Assembly (NCBI GenBank): GCA_046349435.1
Contig: JAXMCI010000031.1
Span: forward strand, 22,949 to 86,948
Length of the DNA stretch: 64,000 nucleotides
Direction: 5' to 3'
Source: JAXMCI01 sp046349435
GTDB lineage: Bacteria > Pseudomonadota > Alphaproteobacteria > Dongiales > Dongiaceae
Below are positions 35,080-43,717 of the stretch, piece by piece. The notes beneath the pieces are model-generated. The model did not search any database. It had not been told where the DNA came from and saw nothing but the letters and a program-made list of their open reading frames with translations. The stretch's first letter is position 1. Each line of letters starts with the position of its first letter. The translations under genes and the position numbers were made by a program.

Positions 35080-35532
35080 TCACGCCAGCAGCGGCACGTC
35101 CGGCACCCAGACATAGCCGTCGGGATCCACCAGGTAGGCCTCGCGCAGCCCGTGCGGCTTGTCGGCCGGCGGCGCCAGCACCGGGTCGCCGCGGGCCGCG
35201 GCGGCGGCGGCGGCGCGGTCGGGATCGCAGCCATGCAGCCGCAGCTCGACGCCGGCGCCGCGCAGCGCCCCGTCGCCGGTCAGGCCGAGCAGCGGGTGGT
35301 CGCCATAGGTGTGGTCGGCGTGCAGCATCCACTCCGCCGGCGCGCCGCCGCCGGGAAAGCGCAGCACCGCGAAATCCGCATCGCCATAGACCAGGCTGGC
35401 GCCGAGCACCGCCTGCTGCCAGGCGACCGAGCGCGCGATGTCGCGCACCAGCAGGTTGACGCCGAGCCCGGCGAGCGACCGGCCATAGGCCGGCGCCGGC
35501 ATCCAGGGCTGCCCCTCGCGCTTGCTCGCCAT
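35080..35532 (-). CDS. VOC family protein (glyoxalase-like)
   Basis: Protein of 150 residues with a VOC-type domain: LGVNLLVRDIARSVAWQQAVLG at the start and LVDPDGYVWVPDVPLL at the end, typical of the first and last strands. Metal ligands are not obvious: the usual His/Glu pair is only partly present (EWMLHAD and a late Asp). It follows the penicillin-binding-protein gene by 20 bases on the same strand. Function unknown. Confidence 0.75.
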   Translation of the reverse strand: MASKREGQPWMPAPAYGRSLAGLGVNLLVRDIARSVAWQQAVLGASLVYGDADFAVLRFPGGGAPAEWMLHADHTYGDHPLLGLTGDGALRGAGVELRLHGCDPDRAAAAAAARGDPVLAPPADKPHGLREAYLVDPDGYVWVPDVPLLA

Positions 35533-35552
35533 GTGCCGCACCCCCGCCGCGG

Positions 35553-37652
35553 TCAGTGGTTGTTGTGGAAATCCTGCAGCCGCTCGACCAGCGCCTTCAT
35601 GCTGCCCGCCCCCGCAGTGCCGCCGGCGCCGCCCGACGCCACGGACGGCGCCGCGGGGGCCGGTGCCGCGGCGGGCGAGGCGGCCACGGCGGAGGCCGCC
35701 GGCGGCTCGACCTGGGCGACCGCCTCGGCGCCGACCTGGGGCACCGGCAGGCGGCGGATCGGGCGGTCGGCCAGCGCCTTGGTCATGTAGGCCTTCCACA
35801 GCCGGGCCGGGCCGGAGCCGCCGGTCACCTTGTCCATCGCCTTGTTGTCGTCGTTGCCGAACCAGATGCCGGTGACCAGCTCGGCGGTGAAGCCGACGAA
35901 CCAGGCGTCGCGGAAGTCCTGGCTGGTGCCGGTCTTGCCGGCGGCCGGGCGCGGCGACTTGGCGGCGGTGCCGGTGCCCCAGTCGACCACCGAGCCCATG
36001 ATGTCGAGCATCTGCAGCACCTGGCGCGGCGCCACCACCCGGCCGGGGCCGGAGCCGGCGCGGCGGTAGAGCACGTTGCCGCCGCCGTCGCGGATCTCCT
36101 CGATGGCGTGCGGCAGCACGCCGTAGCCGCCATTGTCGAAGGGGGCGTAGGCGGCGGTCAGCTCGAGCAGCGTCACCTCGCTGGTGCCGAGCGCGATGCT
36201 GGCGTCGTTGGCGAGCGGGCTGGTGATGCCGAGCCGGCGCGCCGCGGCGGTGACGTTGCGCCGGCCGACCCGCTCCGAGAGCTGCACGGCGACGCTGTTG
36301 AGCGAGCGGGCGAAGGCCTCGCGCAGGCTGACGTCGCCGTAATACTTGTCCTTGTAGTTGTCGGGCTTCCAGCCGCCGATCGAGAAGGGGGTGTCGATCA
36401 TGTGGCTGTCGGGCAGCCAGCCATGCTCGAAGGCGGCGAGGAAGACGAACGCCTTGAAGGCCGAGCCCGGCTGGCGCATCGCCTGGGTGGCGCGGTTGAA
36501 CTGGCTCTGGCGGTAGTCGCGGCCGCCGACCATGGCGCGCACCGAGCCGCCGGGATCGAGGCTGACCAGGGCGGCCTGGCCGGCGCCGAGCTTCGGCCCC
36601 TCGGCGGTCATCATGGTCGAGAGCTCGGTCTCGGCCAGCTTCTGCATGCGCGGATCGAGCGTGGTGCGCACCACCAGGTCGCGGTCGACGTAGTTGACGT
36701 AGCTCGACACCTGGTCGAGCACCCAGTCGGCGAAGTACTGGCCGCTCGGCGCGGCATCCTCGGACGGCTTGCCGGAGGACGCCTCCTGGCGCACCCGGCC
36801 CTCCTGCTCCGACGTCAGGTAGCCGGCGGCCACCATGTTGTCGAGCACCAGCCGGGCGCGCTCGGTCGCCGCCGTCGGGTCGCTCAGCGGGTTGGCGCGC
36901 GACGGCGCCTTCAGCATGCCGGCCAGCGTCGCCGCCTCGAAGACGGTGAGCCTGGCGGCCGGCTTGCCGAAATACTTGCGCGACGCCGCCTCGACGCCGT
37001 AGGTGCCGGCGCCGAGATAGACGCGGTTGAGATAGAGCTCGAGGATCTGGTCCTTGCTGAAGGTCCACTCCAGCCAGAGGGCCAGCAGCACCTCCTGGCC
37101 CTTTCGCCGCACCGTCCGCTCCGGGGTCAGGAATATGTTCTTGGCGAGCTGCTGGGTGATGGTGCTGCCGCCCTGCACCAGGTGGCCGGTCCGCAGGTTG
37201 ACCACGATGGCGCGCAGGATGCCGATCGGGTCGAGCCCGAAATGGTCGTAGAAGCGGCGGTCCTCGGTGGCGATCACCGCCTCCGGCAGGTAGGCCGGCA
37301 TGTCGGAGAGCCGCAGCTGGTTGCCGTAGAGGTCGCCGTAGCTCGCCAGCATCGTGCCGTCGGCAGCCAGCAGGGTGACGCTGGGGCGCCGCTCGACATG
37401 CTCGAGCCGGCTGAGGTCGGGCAGGTCGGTGGCGAACCAGGCGGCGAGGCAGAGCGCGACGAAGACCGCCCAGATGCCGCAGACCAGCGTCCATTTCAGG
37501 GTGAAGCGGAGCAGCCGCCGGCCCCAGCTGCGGCGCGGCCGCGCGCGCGCCGGACGGCGCCGGCCCTTCCTCTCCCGGCCGCCTTCCGGCTCGTCCTCCT
37601 GCTCGGGCCGCGTCGCGCGAAGCACCATGCCGGCTATGTAACCCATCGCCAT
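35553..37652 (-). CDS. Class A penicillin-binding protein (PBP1 type)
   Basis: Bifunctional cell-wall synthase of 699 residues. A basic N-terminus and one membrane helix (residues ~50-72) are followed by the glycosyltransferase domain with EDRRFYDHFGLDP and QGGSTITQQLAKN. The transpeptidase domain has its active serine in QPGSAFK, SLNS as the SxN motif and KTGTS. The C-terminus is an Ala/Pro-rich tail of about 60 residues. It polymerises and cross-links peptidoglycan in the periplasm. ATG 37652 has a GGGG-containing ribosome site; an upstream GTG at 37664 is an alternative. Confidence 0.9.
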   Translation of the reverse strand: MAMGYIAGMVLRATRPEQEDEPEGGRERKGRRRPARARPRRSWGRRLLRFTLKWTLVCGIWAVFVALCLAAWFATDLPDLSRLEHVERRPSVTLLAADGTMLASYGDLYGNQLRLSDMPAYLPEAVIATEDRRFYDHFGLDPIGILRAIVVNLRTGHLVQGGSTITQQLAKNIFLTPERTVRRKGQEVLLALWLEWTFSKDQILELYLNRVYLGAGTYGVEAASRKYFGKPAARLTVFEAATLAGMLKAPSRANPLSDPTAATERARLVLDNMVAAGYLTSEQEGRVRQEASSGKPSEDAAPSGQYFADWVLDQVSSYVNYVDRDLVVRTTLDPRMQKLAETELSTMMTAEGPKLGAGQAALVSLDPGGSVRAMVGGRDYRQSQFNRATQAMRQPGSAFKAFVFLAAFEHGWLPDSHMIDTPFSIGGWKPDNYKDKYYGDVSLREAFARSLNSVAVQLSERVGRRNVTAAARRLGITSPLANDASIALGTSEVTLLELTAAYAPFDNGGYGVLPHAIEEIRDGGGNVLYRRAGSGPGRVVAPRQVLQMLDIMGSVVDWGTGTAAKSPRPAAGKTGTSQDFRDAWFVGFTAELVTGIWFGNDDNKAMDKVTGGSGPARLWKAYMTKALADRPIRRLPVPQVGAEAVAQVEPPAASAVAASPAAAPAPAAPSVASGGAGGTAGAGSMKALVERLQDFHNNH

Positions 37653-37741
37653 CGTCCCCGCCACCAGTCGACGGGGACCCTGCCGGGCGATTGCGGCGCC
37701 CGGCAGGGCGCCGGCATGGCGTTTTCGCGGCGGCGCCTGGG

Positions 37742-39801
37742 CTAGAGGCCGAGCGCGGCGGCCAGCGCGTCGAGCGCTGCGTCGGCGCAGCCGCGGAGCA
37801 GCCGGCGGGCGAGCCGGGCGGCATGGCGGTCCCGGGCCGAATCACGCCGCGCCAGCAGGCCGATCGCCACTCGCAGCGGATCGAGCCCGTGCGTCTGGGC
37901 GAAGGTGGCCATCTCCGGCCGTTCCGCCAGCCGCCGCACGGCCTGCGCCGTCGGGTGGTCGAGCCCGCCGAGATCGCCGGCTGCCAGCGCGCCGGCCAGC
38001 CGCGACCAGGGCAGGTGCGGCGGCGAGGCGCCAGCGGCCGGCGAGGCGCCAGCGGCCGGCGAGGCGTCAGCCGCCGGCGCCGCGGCGAAGGGCGGCGCCC
38101 AGGAGGCGCTGCTCGTCCGCGCGAACAGGTTCGCGAGACGCCTGCGCGATCCTGCGCCAGCAGCGGGCGCGGGAGGACCGAGGTCGCACGCCGCGTCCGG
38201 GAACGGCAGGTCGGAGAGGCAGGCCACCAGCCGGGGCGCGCAGGCCGCGACGTCGGGCAGCGCGACCTTGCGCAGGGACGGCATGCCGGCGCTGACCGGG
38301 CCCTCGCGGTCGACCAGCACCAGGCTGGTGAGCGGCCCGGCGAGGCCCTCGGCGACGGCCAGCGCCGTCGCCGCCTCGGACGGCAGCAGTCGCAGCGCCA
38401 GGCTGGCGGCGAAGGCGGCAGCGGCACGCGCGCCCGGCGCGGCGGCGGCCGGTGCAGCGTCGTCCGACCAGCGCGTGGCGATCGCGGCGCCGCCCCAGAC
38501 CAGGGCGAGGTCGAGCCCGCCATGCCCGTCGGGCCGGGCCGGCCGGTAGGGCCGGCGGAGCCCGGCCAGGGCGGCGCCAGGGCCGGCAGCAGCGCGCCGC
38601 TGCCGGCGACCAGCACGTCGCCGCCGGTGAGCGCCGCGAGATGGCCGACATTGGCCTCGAGGCTGTCCTCGCCGACCAGCACGACGGCGCAGCGGCGGCC
38701 GCGGGCGGCGAGCGCCGCGACGTCGATGTCGTGGCTCTTGCCGTCGGTCAGCAGCAGGATGTCGGAGGCGTCGGAATGATCGATGACGCGGTCCAGCGCG
38801 GCGCCGATCGCGGTGCCGCCATCGGGTGCCGCCAGGCGGCGCACCAGCGCCGCCGCGGTCGCGCCGCGCCCCGTGCCGACCCGCTGCGCGCCATTGCTGA
38901 ATTCCCACAGCTCCACCCGATCGGCGGGCGCCAGCCCGGCGAGGAGCCGGCCGAGGTCGCGGACCGCCACGGCATGCTTGGTCTCGCCGGCGCCGGCGCC
39001 GAAGGGTCCGCTCATCGAGCCGGAATGGTCGACCAGGATGGCGAGATGCAGCGGCGCCTCACCGGCCGGCGCCGGCGCGATGTCGAGGATCACCCGCCGT
39101 CCGTCGGCGCCCCGACCGAGGCAGGGCCGCGGCACCCAGGGCGAGACCGCGAGATCGATCGGCCGGTTGTCCGGCACCGTGGCGCGGCCCGCGACGAGGC
39201 TGCCGCCGGCGAGCCGGACCGGGCCGCTGTCGCATTCGACCTCCAGCTCGGCGGTGCCGGGCGGCGCGCCGCCGACGAGATCGTCGACCTCGGCCAGGCC
39301 CGCGCTGCCATAGACTTCGCCCACGGTGAGCGGCAGCCGCAGATGGGCGGCGCCGCCGACCAGGGTGAGCGGCAGCGCGAAGCCGGCCTCGACCTCGATC
39401 TCGGCGCCGGGCGGCACCGGCCCGACCGACAGCATGTGGATGCCGCGCAGCAGCTCCTCGTGCAGCACCGCGAGCCGGCCCTCCTCGATCGCCGCCTCGT
39501 AGGTGGCGCGGGCCGCCTCGCGCGGCTGGGCGTGGGCCGCCAGCGTGCGGCCGTCGACCCGCAGCAGCAGCTCGAACAGCACGGCATGGACCGGCAGCGG
39601 GAAGGTCAGCACCGCCTCGATGCTGCCGGCCTCGCGGTTGACGAAGCGGCGCACCATGCGGACCTCGGCCAGCCCGCCGCGGATGGCGACGCGGTAGCGC
39701 GTGCCGGCGAGCGGCACGGGATGGCGATCTGCGCCGGACATCCGGCCGTTCACCAGCAGGGCGACGGGGTCGAGCAGCGGGCCGGCGGCGAGCAGGGTCA
39801 T
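37742..39801 (-). pseudogene. VIT and vWA domain protein, apparent internal frameshift
   Basis: Reads as a ~685-residue protein. The N-terminal VIT domain (residues ~10-140) includes YRVAIRGGLAEVRMVRRFVN and PLPVHAVLFEL. A von Willebrand A domain follows with a MIDAS motif DHSGSMSG and LLTDGKSHD. Near 38565-38580 the frame slips; the continuation (GLRRPYRPARPDGHGGLDLALVWGG-type residues) is in another frame and ends at 37742. The tail contains three 18-base repeats (ASPAAG). The MerR-type gene starts just upstream with a 4-base gap. VIT/vWA proteins in bacteria are probably secreted or surface adhesion-like factors, but no signal peptide is evident here. Confidence 0.7.
38023..38076. repeat. 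Three 18-base tandem repeats inside the VIT/vWA gene
   Basis: Units 38023-38040 and 38041-38058 are identical and 38059-38076 differs at two places. They encode ASPAAG repeats on the minus strand, likely a flexible linker. Confidence 0.75.
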
Positions 39802-39805
39802 CGGG

Positions 39806-40144
39806 TCAGCCTTTCAGCAGTTGCTGCAGCAGCGCGCGGATGCGCTCGGCATGCGGCCCGGGGTCGGCGCCCGAGCCGATCAGCGCCGGCGGCACCACGA
39901 GGGTGATGCCGTCGCCGGCCGGCACCGGCACCCCGGCGCCGCCTTCGAGAAGCAGGCGGATGGCCGCCGGCGGGAAGCCCAGCTCGCGCAGCCGCCCGTA
40001 ACGGCGGATCGCCTCGAGATGGTCATCGCCGTAATCCGCGGTCGCCCGCCCGCCGCGCGGCGCCGGCACGAACCCCTCGGCGATGAGGAACCGGATCTGC
40101 CGCTCGGTCGTGCCGGAGAGCGCCGCCAGCTCGCCGATCTTCAT
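39806..40144 (-). CDS. MerR family transcriptional regulator
   Basis: Regulator of 112 residues with the MerR winged helix at the N-terminus (KIGELAALSGTTERQIRFLIAEG) and a C-terminal helix for dimerisation (ERIRALLQQLLKG). No cysteine cluster for metal sensing is seen, so the signal is unknown. It is transcribed just ahead of the VIT/vWA gene, so it likely controls that gene and itself; a 7-base inverted repeat lies at 40157-40179. The ATG at 40144 has an AGAGGA ribosome site, and an upstream TTG at 40165 is the alternative. Confidence 0.85.
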   Translation of the reverse strand: MKIGELAALSGTTERQIRFLIAEGFVPAPRGGRATADYGDDHLEAIRRYGRLRELGFPPAAIRLLLEGGAGVPVPAGDGITLVVPPALIGSGADPGPHAERIRALLQQLLKG

Positions 40145-40156
40145 GCACGCATCCTC

Positions 40157-40179
40157 TTTCGACAAAGATGATGTCGAAA
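40157..40179 (-). promoter_or_regulatory. Candidate MerR operator (inverted repeat)
   Basis: tttcgac and gtcgaaa arms flank a 9-base spacer directly upstream of the MerR gene. On the minus strand a TTGACC box lies just before it, near 40188, fitting a MerR-type promoter with the operator between -35 and -10. Confidence 0.4.
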
Positions 40180-40273
40180 GCGGGAATGGTCAAGACATGA
40201 TTCGGGAATGACGAGCCCACGGCTCAACTTGCAAGCTGTGAAATCGATATCTTTGCGATCGGGGGGCGGGCCT

Positions 40274-40552
40274 ATGGCGAGCATCACCATCCGGAATCTC
40301 GAGGCGCCCCTCAAGGCGCGGCTTCGGTTGCGCGCCGCATCCCATGGGCGATCCATGGAGGCGGAGGCGCGCGAGATCCTGCGGAGCGCGCTGAACAGCG
40401 ATCCGCGGCAAGCCACCAGCCTGGCGGCCGCCATTCGCGCGAGGTTCGCCCCACTTGGCGGCGTGGAGCTTCCCGAGGTCCTGCGCGAGCTCCCCGTCTC
40501 GACGAATGATCGGATCGAGATCATCGACCCCTGGCGCGACCGGCCGCGCTAG
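40274..40552 (+). CDS. FitA-like ribbon-helix-helix antitoxin, no toxin partner
   Basis: 92-residue protein. The first half is an Arc/FitA-type ribbon-helix-helix domain (ASITIRNLEAPLKARLRLRAASHGRSMEAEAREILR) and the second half would wrap a PIN toxin. FitA antitoxins normally sit right before a FitB/VapC PIN-domain toxin. No PIN gene follows: the 163 bases to the next gene are non-coding. It is therefore an orphan antitoxin or a remnant. It is divergent from the MerR-type gene. Confidence 0.8.
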   Translation: MASITIRNLEAPLKARLRLRAASHGRSMEAEAREILRSALNSDPRQATSLAAAIRARFAPLGGVELPEVLRELPVSTNDRIEIIDPWRDRPR

Positions 40553-40656
40553 CAGCACCACGGTTTCGCACGCCGGGCCAGCGGCCCGGCGCGGGCAACC
40601 GCGGGCATGCCGCAGCCTCGCCGGGATGACCGGTGCCTGGCATTTGCCGGCCCGGT

Positions 40657-40685
40657 TTGACTTTCGTGTTTTCGTATACGATCCT
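40657..40685 (+). promoter_or_regulatory. Predicted promoter with perfect GTATAC palindrome upstream of the hydrolase gene
   Basis: TTGACT (40657-40662), a 17-base spacer and GATCCT (40680-40685) form a candidate promoter. The perfect palindrome TCGTATACGA (40672-40681) lies between and partly over the -10 region, 35 bases before the GTG start. It shares its core with the sites at 7652, 44818 and 60364. Confidence 0.5.
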
Positions 40686-40715
40686 GCGCACCGAGCGCAC
40701 AGGGAGGGATTCGTC

Positions 40716-41747
40716 GTGGCCGTTGCAGCGGAGGTGAAGAGCCGGATCGCGATCGACGTCGATTTCGATCGCGAGGGTCGCCAGGCCTCCTATCTGCGGG
40801 CCCCCTTGTCCTCCAACACCGCCGGCTGGGGCACCGTCGAGATCCCGATCGTCGTGGTGAAGAACGGCAGCGGCCCGACCGTGCTGCTCACCGCCGGCAT
40901 CCATGGCGACGAGTATGAGGGGCAGATCGCCATCGCGCGGCTGGCGCAGCAGCTCGACCCGGCCGAGGTCAGCGGGCGGGTGATCATGCTGCAGGCGGTG
41001 AACATCGCCGCGGCGCTCAACGGCACGCGGCTCAGCCCGATCGACGACCGCGACCTCAACCGCTGCTTCCCCGGCGACCCGCGCGGCACCTTCAGCTACA
41101 TGCTCGCGCACTTCCTCGACGGCGTCGTGCTGCCGCACGCCGACATCTCGGTCGACGTGCACTCGGCCGGGCACTCCTTCGATTCGGCGCTGTCGACCAA
41201 CATGCACAGCGTGCCCGACCTGGAGATCCGGCGGCGGACGCTGGCCGCGGCCAGCGCCTTCGGCGCGCCCTACAACGTGGTCTTCTGGAGCGTCGACGAG
41301 GGCGCCACCTTCACCTCCTGCGTCGAGCGCCGCGGCCTGATCTCGCTCGGCACCGAGCTCGGCGGATGGGGCCGCGTCAACGTCGAGGGCGTGCGCATCG
41401 CCGAGCGCGGCATCCGCAACGTGCTGAAGCATTTCGGCGTGCTGCAGGGCGCGCCCGAGACGGCGCAGCGCGACGGCACGCCGGGCACCCGCCACATGAT
41501 GGTGCGCGACCAGAGCTACTTCAGCTTCGCGCCGGCCAACGGTCTGTTCGAGCCGCGCCATCTCGCCGGCCAGAACGTCGCCGCCGGCGAGATCGCCGGC
41601 TTCCTGCATTTCATCGAGGACATCGACCGGCCGCCGGTCGAGGTCCGCTACCGCCGCGACGGCGTGCTCTGGATGTCGCCGGGACCGGGCCGGGTGCGGC
41701 GCGGCGACGCCATCGCCGTGGTGATGACCGACTACGCGGAGGACTGA
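40716..41747 (+). CDS. Succinylglutamate desuccinylase/aspartoacylase family hydrolase (M14-like)
   Basis: Zinc hydrolase of 343 residues. The zinc ligands appear in GIHGDEYEG (His and Glu) and VDVHSAGH (His), with a nearby Arg in RDLNRCFPGD. This is the layout of aspartoacylase-like carboxypeptidases, which split N-acyl amino acids. The GTG at 40716 follows GGGAGGGA and is preferred to earlier in-frame codons because the leader holds a palindromic operator. It is next to an FCD regulator (41820) and near peptide ABC ATPases, so removal of an acyl group from an imported amino-acid derivative is a plausible job. Confidence 0.85.
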   Translation: MAVAAEVKSRIAIDVDFDREGRQASYLRAPLSSNTAGWGTVEIPIVVVKNGSGPTVLLTAGIHGDEYEGQIAIARLAQQLDPAEVSGRVIMLQAVNIAAALNGTRLSPIDDRDLNRCFPGDPRGTFSYMLAHFLDGVVLPHADISVDVHSAGHSFDSALSTNMHSVPDLEIRRRTLAAASAFGAPYNVVFWSVDEGATFTSCVERRGLISLGTELGGWGRVNVEGVRIAERGIRNVLKHFGVLQGAPETAQRDGTPGTRHMMVRDQSYFSFAPANGLFEPRHLAGQNVAAGEIAGFLHFIEDIDRPPVEVRYRRDGVLWMSPGPGRVRRGDAIAVVMTDYAED

Positions 41748-41819
41748 GACCGGGCCGCGCAGGCCGATGAGCGGCTAGGTCGCCGCCCGGTCGGCGCCCG
41801 GTCGCGATCGAAAGGCCGA

Positions 41820-42581
41820 ATGGTGGACGTCAGACAGCACGAGGGAGCCGAACGCGCGACGCCGCGGGAGCTCGCGCCGCTCAGCCCGAAGACGCTGGTG
41901 AACCAGGTCGTCGAGGCGATCCTGCAGGCCGCCGCCACCGGCGTCTTCATGCCGGGCGACCGCGTCGTCGAGGCCGAGGTGGCGCGGCGGCTCAACGTCA
42001 GCCGCGTGCCGGTGCGCGAGGCGCTGCGCCTGCTCGAGAGCCAGGGCATCCTGGTCAACATGCCCTATCGCGGCATGCGGCTGATGGACGTCTCGGCCAG
42101 CCGGCTGCGCAAGATCCTCGAGGTCCGGCTGGCGCTCGAGCGGCTCGCCGCCTTCACGCTGATGGAGGCGGCCCGCAGGCGGCCCGAGCTGCTCGACCCG
42201 CTCGACCGGATCTCGTCCGAGATGCAGACGGCGGCGACGCGGCAGGACAGCTTCGGCATCGCGACGCAGGAATCGCGCTTCCACCGCACCCTGCTCGAGC
42301 TCACCGGCAACGAGATCCTGGTCGCCACCTGGGAGCCGCTCTCGGCGCAGCTCACCATCATCTTCGGCCTGTCGACGCTGCAGAACGACATGCGCGGCAT
42401 CGCCGAGGAGCACGTGCTGCTCACCGACCTGATCCGCGCCGGCGAGCCCGAGCCGCTCGACCGCAACCTGCGCCTGCACATCCTGGACTCGCCGCAGGCG
42501 ATCGACTTCGACGCGCTGATCGCCCGGCGCGACGAGGCCCGCACCGCGCGCCCGCGGCGCCGCCGCGCCGCGGTCGCGTAG
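41820..42581 (+). CDS. GntR family transcriptional regulator, FadR/FCD subgroup
   Basis: Regulator of 253 residues. The GntR winged helix (residues ~20-90) contains RRLNVSRVPVREALRLLESQG. The FCD domain has candidate metal residues in QESRFHRTL, ENEHV-like EEHVLL and LRLHIL. It lies 72 bases after the hydrolase gene and convergent with the oligopeptide ABC ATPase genes. GTATAC palindromes lie upstream of the hydrolase gene, of the ATPase genes and of the distant binding-protein gene at 60417, so this protein is the best candidate for the shared regulator. Confidence 0.9.
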   Translation: MVDVRQHEGAERATPRELAPLSPKTLVNQVVEAILQAAATGVFMPGDRVVEAEVARRLNVSRVPVREALRLLESQGILVNMPYRGMRLMDVSASRLRKILEVRLALERLAAFTLMEAARRRPELLDPLDRISSEMQTAATRQDSFGIATQESRFHRTLLELTGNEILVATWEPLSAQLTIIFGLSTLQNDMRGIAEEHVLLTDLIRAGEPEPLDRNLRLHILDSPQAIDFDALIARRDEARTARPRRRRAAVA

Positions 42582-42607
42582 GCGGCACGGCCGCACCGAC
42601 CTCGCCC

Positions 42608-42690
42608 TCCGACAGGCTCAGGACGAGGTTCGAGGAAGCACGCGCGATCTCTCCGGCCCATCCTGAGCTTGTCGCAGGATGAGGTCCGCA
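42608..42690. repeat. Inverted repeat of the CCTGAGC-TGTCG type
   Basis: Two inverted copies of a common alphaproteobacterial intergenic motif (cgacaggctcagg at about 42610 and cctgagcttgtcg at about 42663) lie between the convergent FCD regulator and ABC ATPase genes. They could form a terminator-like hairpin. Confidence 0.6.
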
Positions 42691-42718
42691 CGGTGCCCTC
42701 CGCACGCTCCCGCGCGAG

Positions 42719-43717
42719 TCAGCCGGCCTCGCCGGCCGGGTGATGGCAGGCGGCGAGATGGTCGGCGCCGAACGGCCGCAGCGGCGGCTCCGTGGTGCGG
42801 CAGAGATCGCTGGCGAAACGGCAGCGCGGATGGAAGCGGCAGCCCGGCGGCGGGGCCAGCGGGCTCGGCACGTCGCCCTCGATGGTGGCGTCGCGGCGCC
42901 GGGCGCGGGCGTCGGGGTCGGGCACCGGGATCGCCGCCAGCAGGGCCTCGGAGTAGCGGTGGCGCGGCCGCGTGTAGAACGACTCGGCCGGCGCGATCTC
43001 GACCAGCTTGCCGAGATACATCACGCCGATGCGGTCGGAGACCTGCCGGATCACGCCGAGATCGTGCGAGATGAACAGGTAGGTCATCCGCAGCTCGTCC
43101 TGCAGATCCTTCAGCAGGTTGAGGATGTCCGCCTGGACCGAGACGTCGAGCGCGGAGACCGGCTCGTCGGCGACGATCAGCTCGGGGCCGAGCGCCAGCG
43201 CGCGGGCGATGCCGATGCGCTGTCGCTGGCCGCCGGAGAGCTCGCGCGGCAGCCGGTCCTGCTGCTCGGGCGAGAGCCCGACGCGGGCCATCAGCTCGCC
43301 CACCCGCCGGCGCCGCGTCGCGGCGTCGCCGAGCCGGTGCACGGCCAGCCCGGCTTCGACGATGCGGCCGACCGGCTTCAGCGGGTTCAGGCTGGCCATC
43401 GGGTCCTGGAAGACCATCTGCAGGCGCCGGCGCAGCGGCCGCAGCTCGGCCATGCGCAGATGGGTGATGTCCCGGCCGTCGAAGGCCAGCCGCCCGGCGG
43501 TCGGCTCGAGCAGCCGCACGACGCAGCGCGCCAGCGTGGACTTGCCGCAGCCGGATTCGCCGACCAGCCCGAGCGTCTCGCCGCGCCGGATCTCGAACGA
43601 GACGCCGTCGACCGCGTGGACCTTGCGGCCGCGGCCGCCGCGCAGCCCGCCGCGCACCGGGAAGTGCTTGACCAGGCCGCGGACCTCGACCAGCGGCTCG
43701 CCGGCGGCCGCGGTCAT
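42719..43717 (-). CDS. Oligopeptide ABC transporter ATP-binding protein (OppF/DppF-like)
   Basis: ATPase of 332 residues. Walker A GESGCGKST, signature LSGGQRQRIGIARAL, Walker B LIVADEPVSALD and switch histidine in ISHDLG are clear. The C-terminal oligopeptide-type extension has cysteines (CRFHPRCRFASDLC), as in OppF/DppF. It pairs with the OppD-like ATPase upstream, overlapping by 4 bases (ATGA). No permease genes adjoin; the nearest fitting permeases are at 62-64 kb, so this half may serve a transporter split over the window. Confidence 0.9.
   Translation of the reverse strand: MTAAAGEPLVEVRGLVKHFPVRGGLRGGRGRKVHAVDGVSFEIRRGETLGLVGESGCGKSTLARCVVRLLEPTAGRLAFDGRDITHLRMAELRPLRRRLQMVFQDPMASLNPLKPVGRIVEAGLAVHRLGDAATRRRRVGELMARVGLSPEQQDRLPRELSGGQRQRIGIARALALGPELIVADEPVSALDVSVQADILNLLKDLQDELRMTYLFISHDLGVIRQVSDRIGVMYLGKLVEIAPAESFYTRPRHRYSEALLAAIPVPDPDARARRRDATIEGDVPSPLAPPPGCRFHPRCRFASDLCRTTEPPLRPFGADHLAACHHPAGEAG

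Noticed and set aside
35080..39801. A single open frame of 1573 codons on the minus strand
   Set aside because: It joins the VIT/vWA part, a wrong-frame shadow of the PBP gene and the VOC gene. Domain evidence shows separate genes; the VIT/vWA reading switches frame near 38570.
40553..40715. PIN-domain toxin next to the FitA-like gene
   Set aside because: No reading frame with PIN acidic residues in either strand of this gap.
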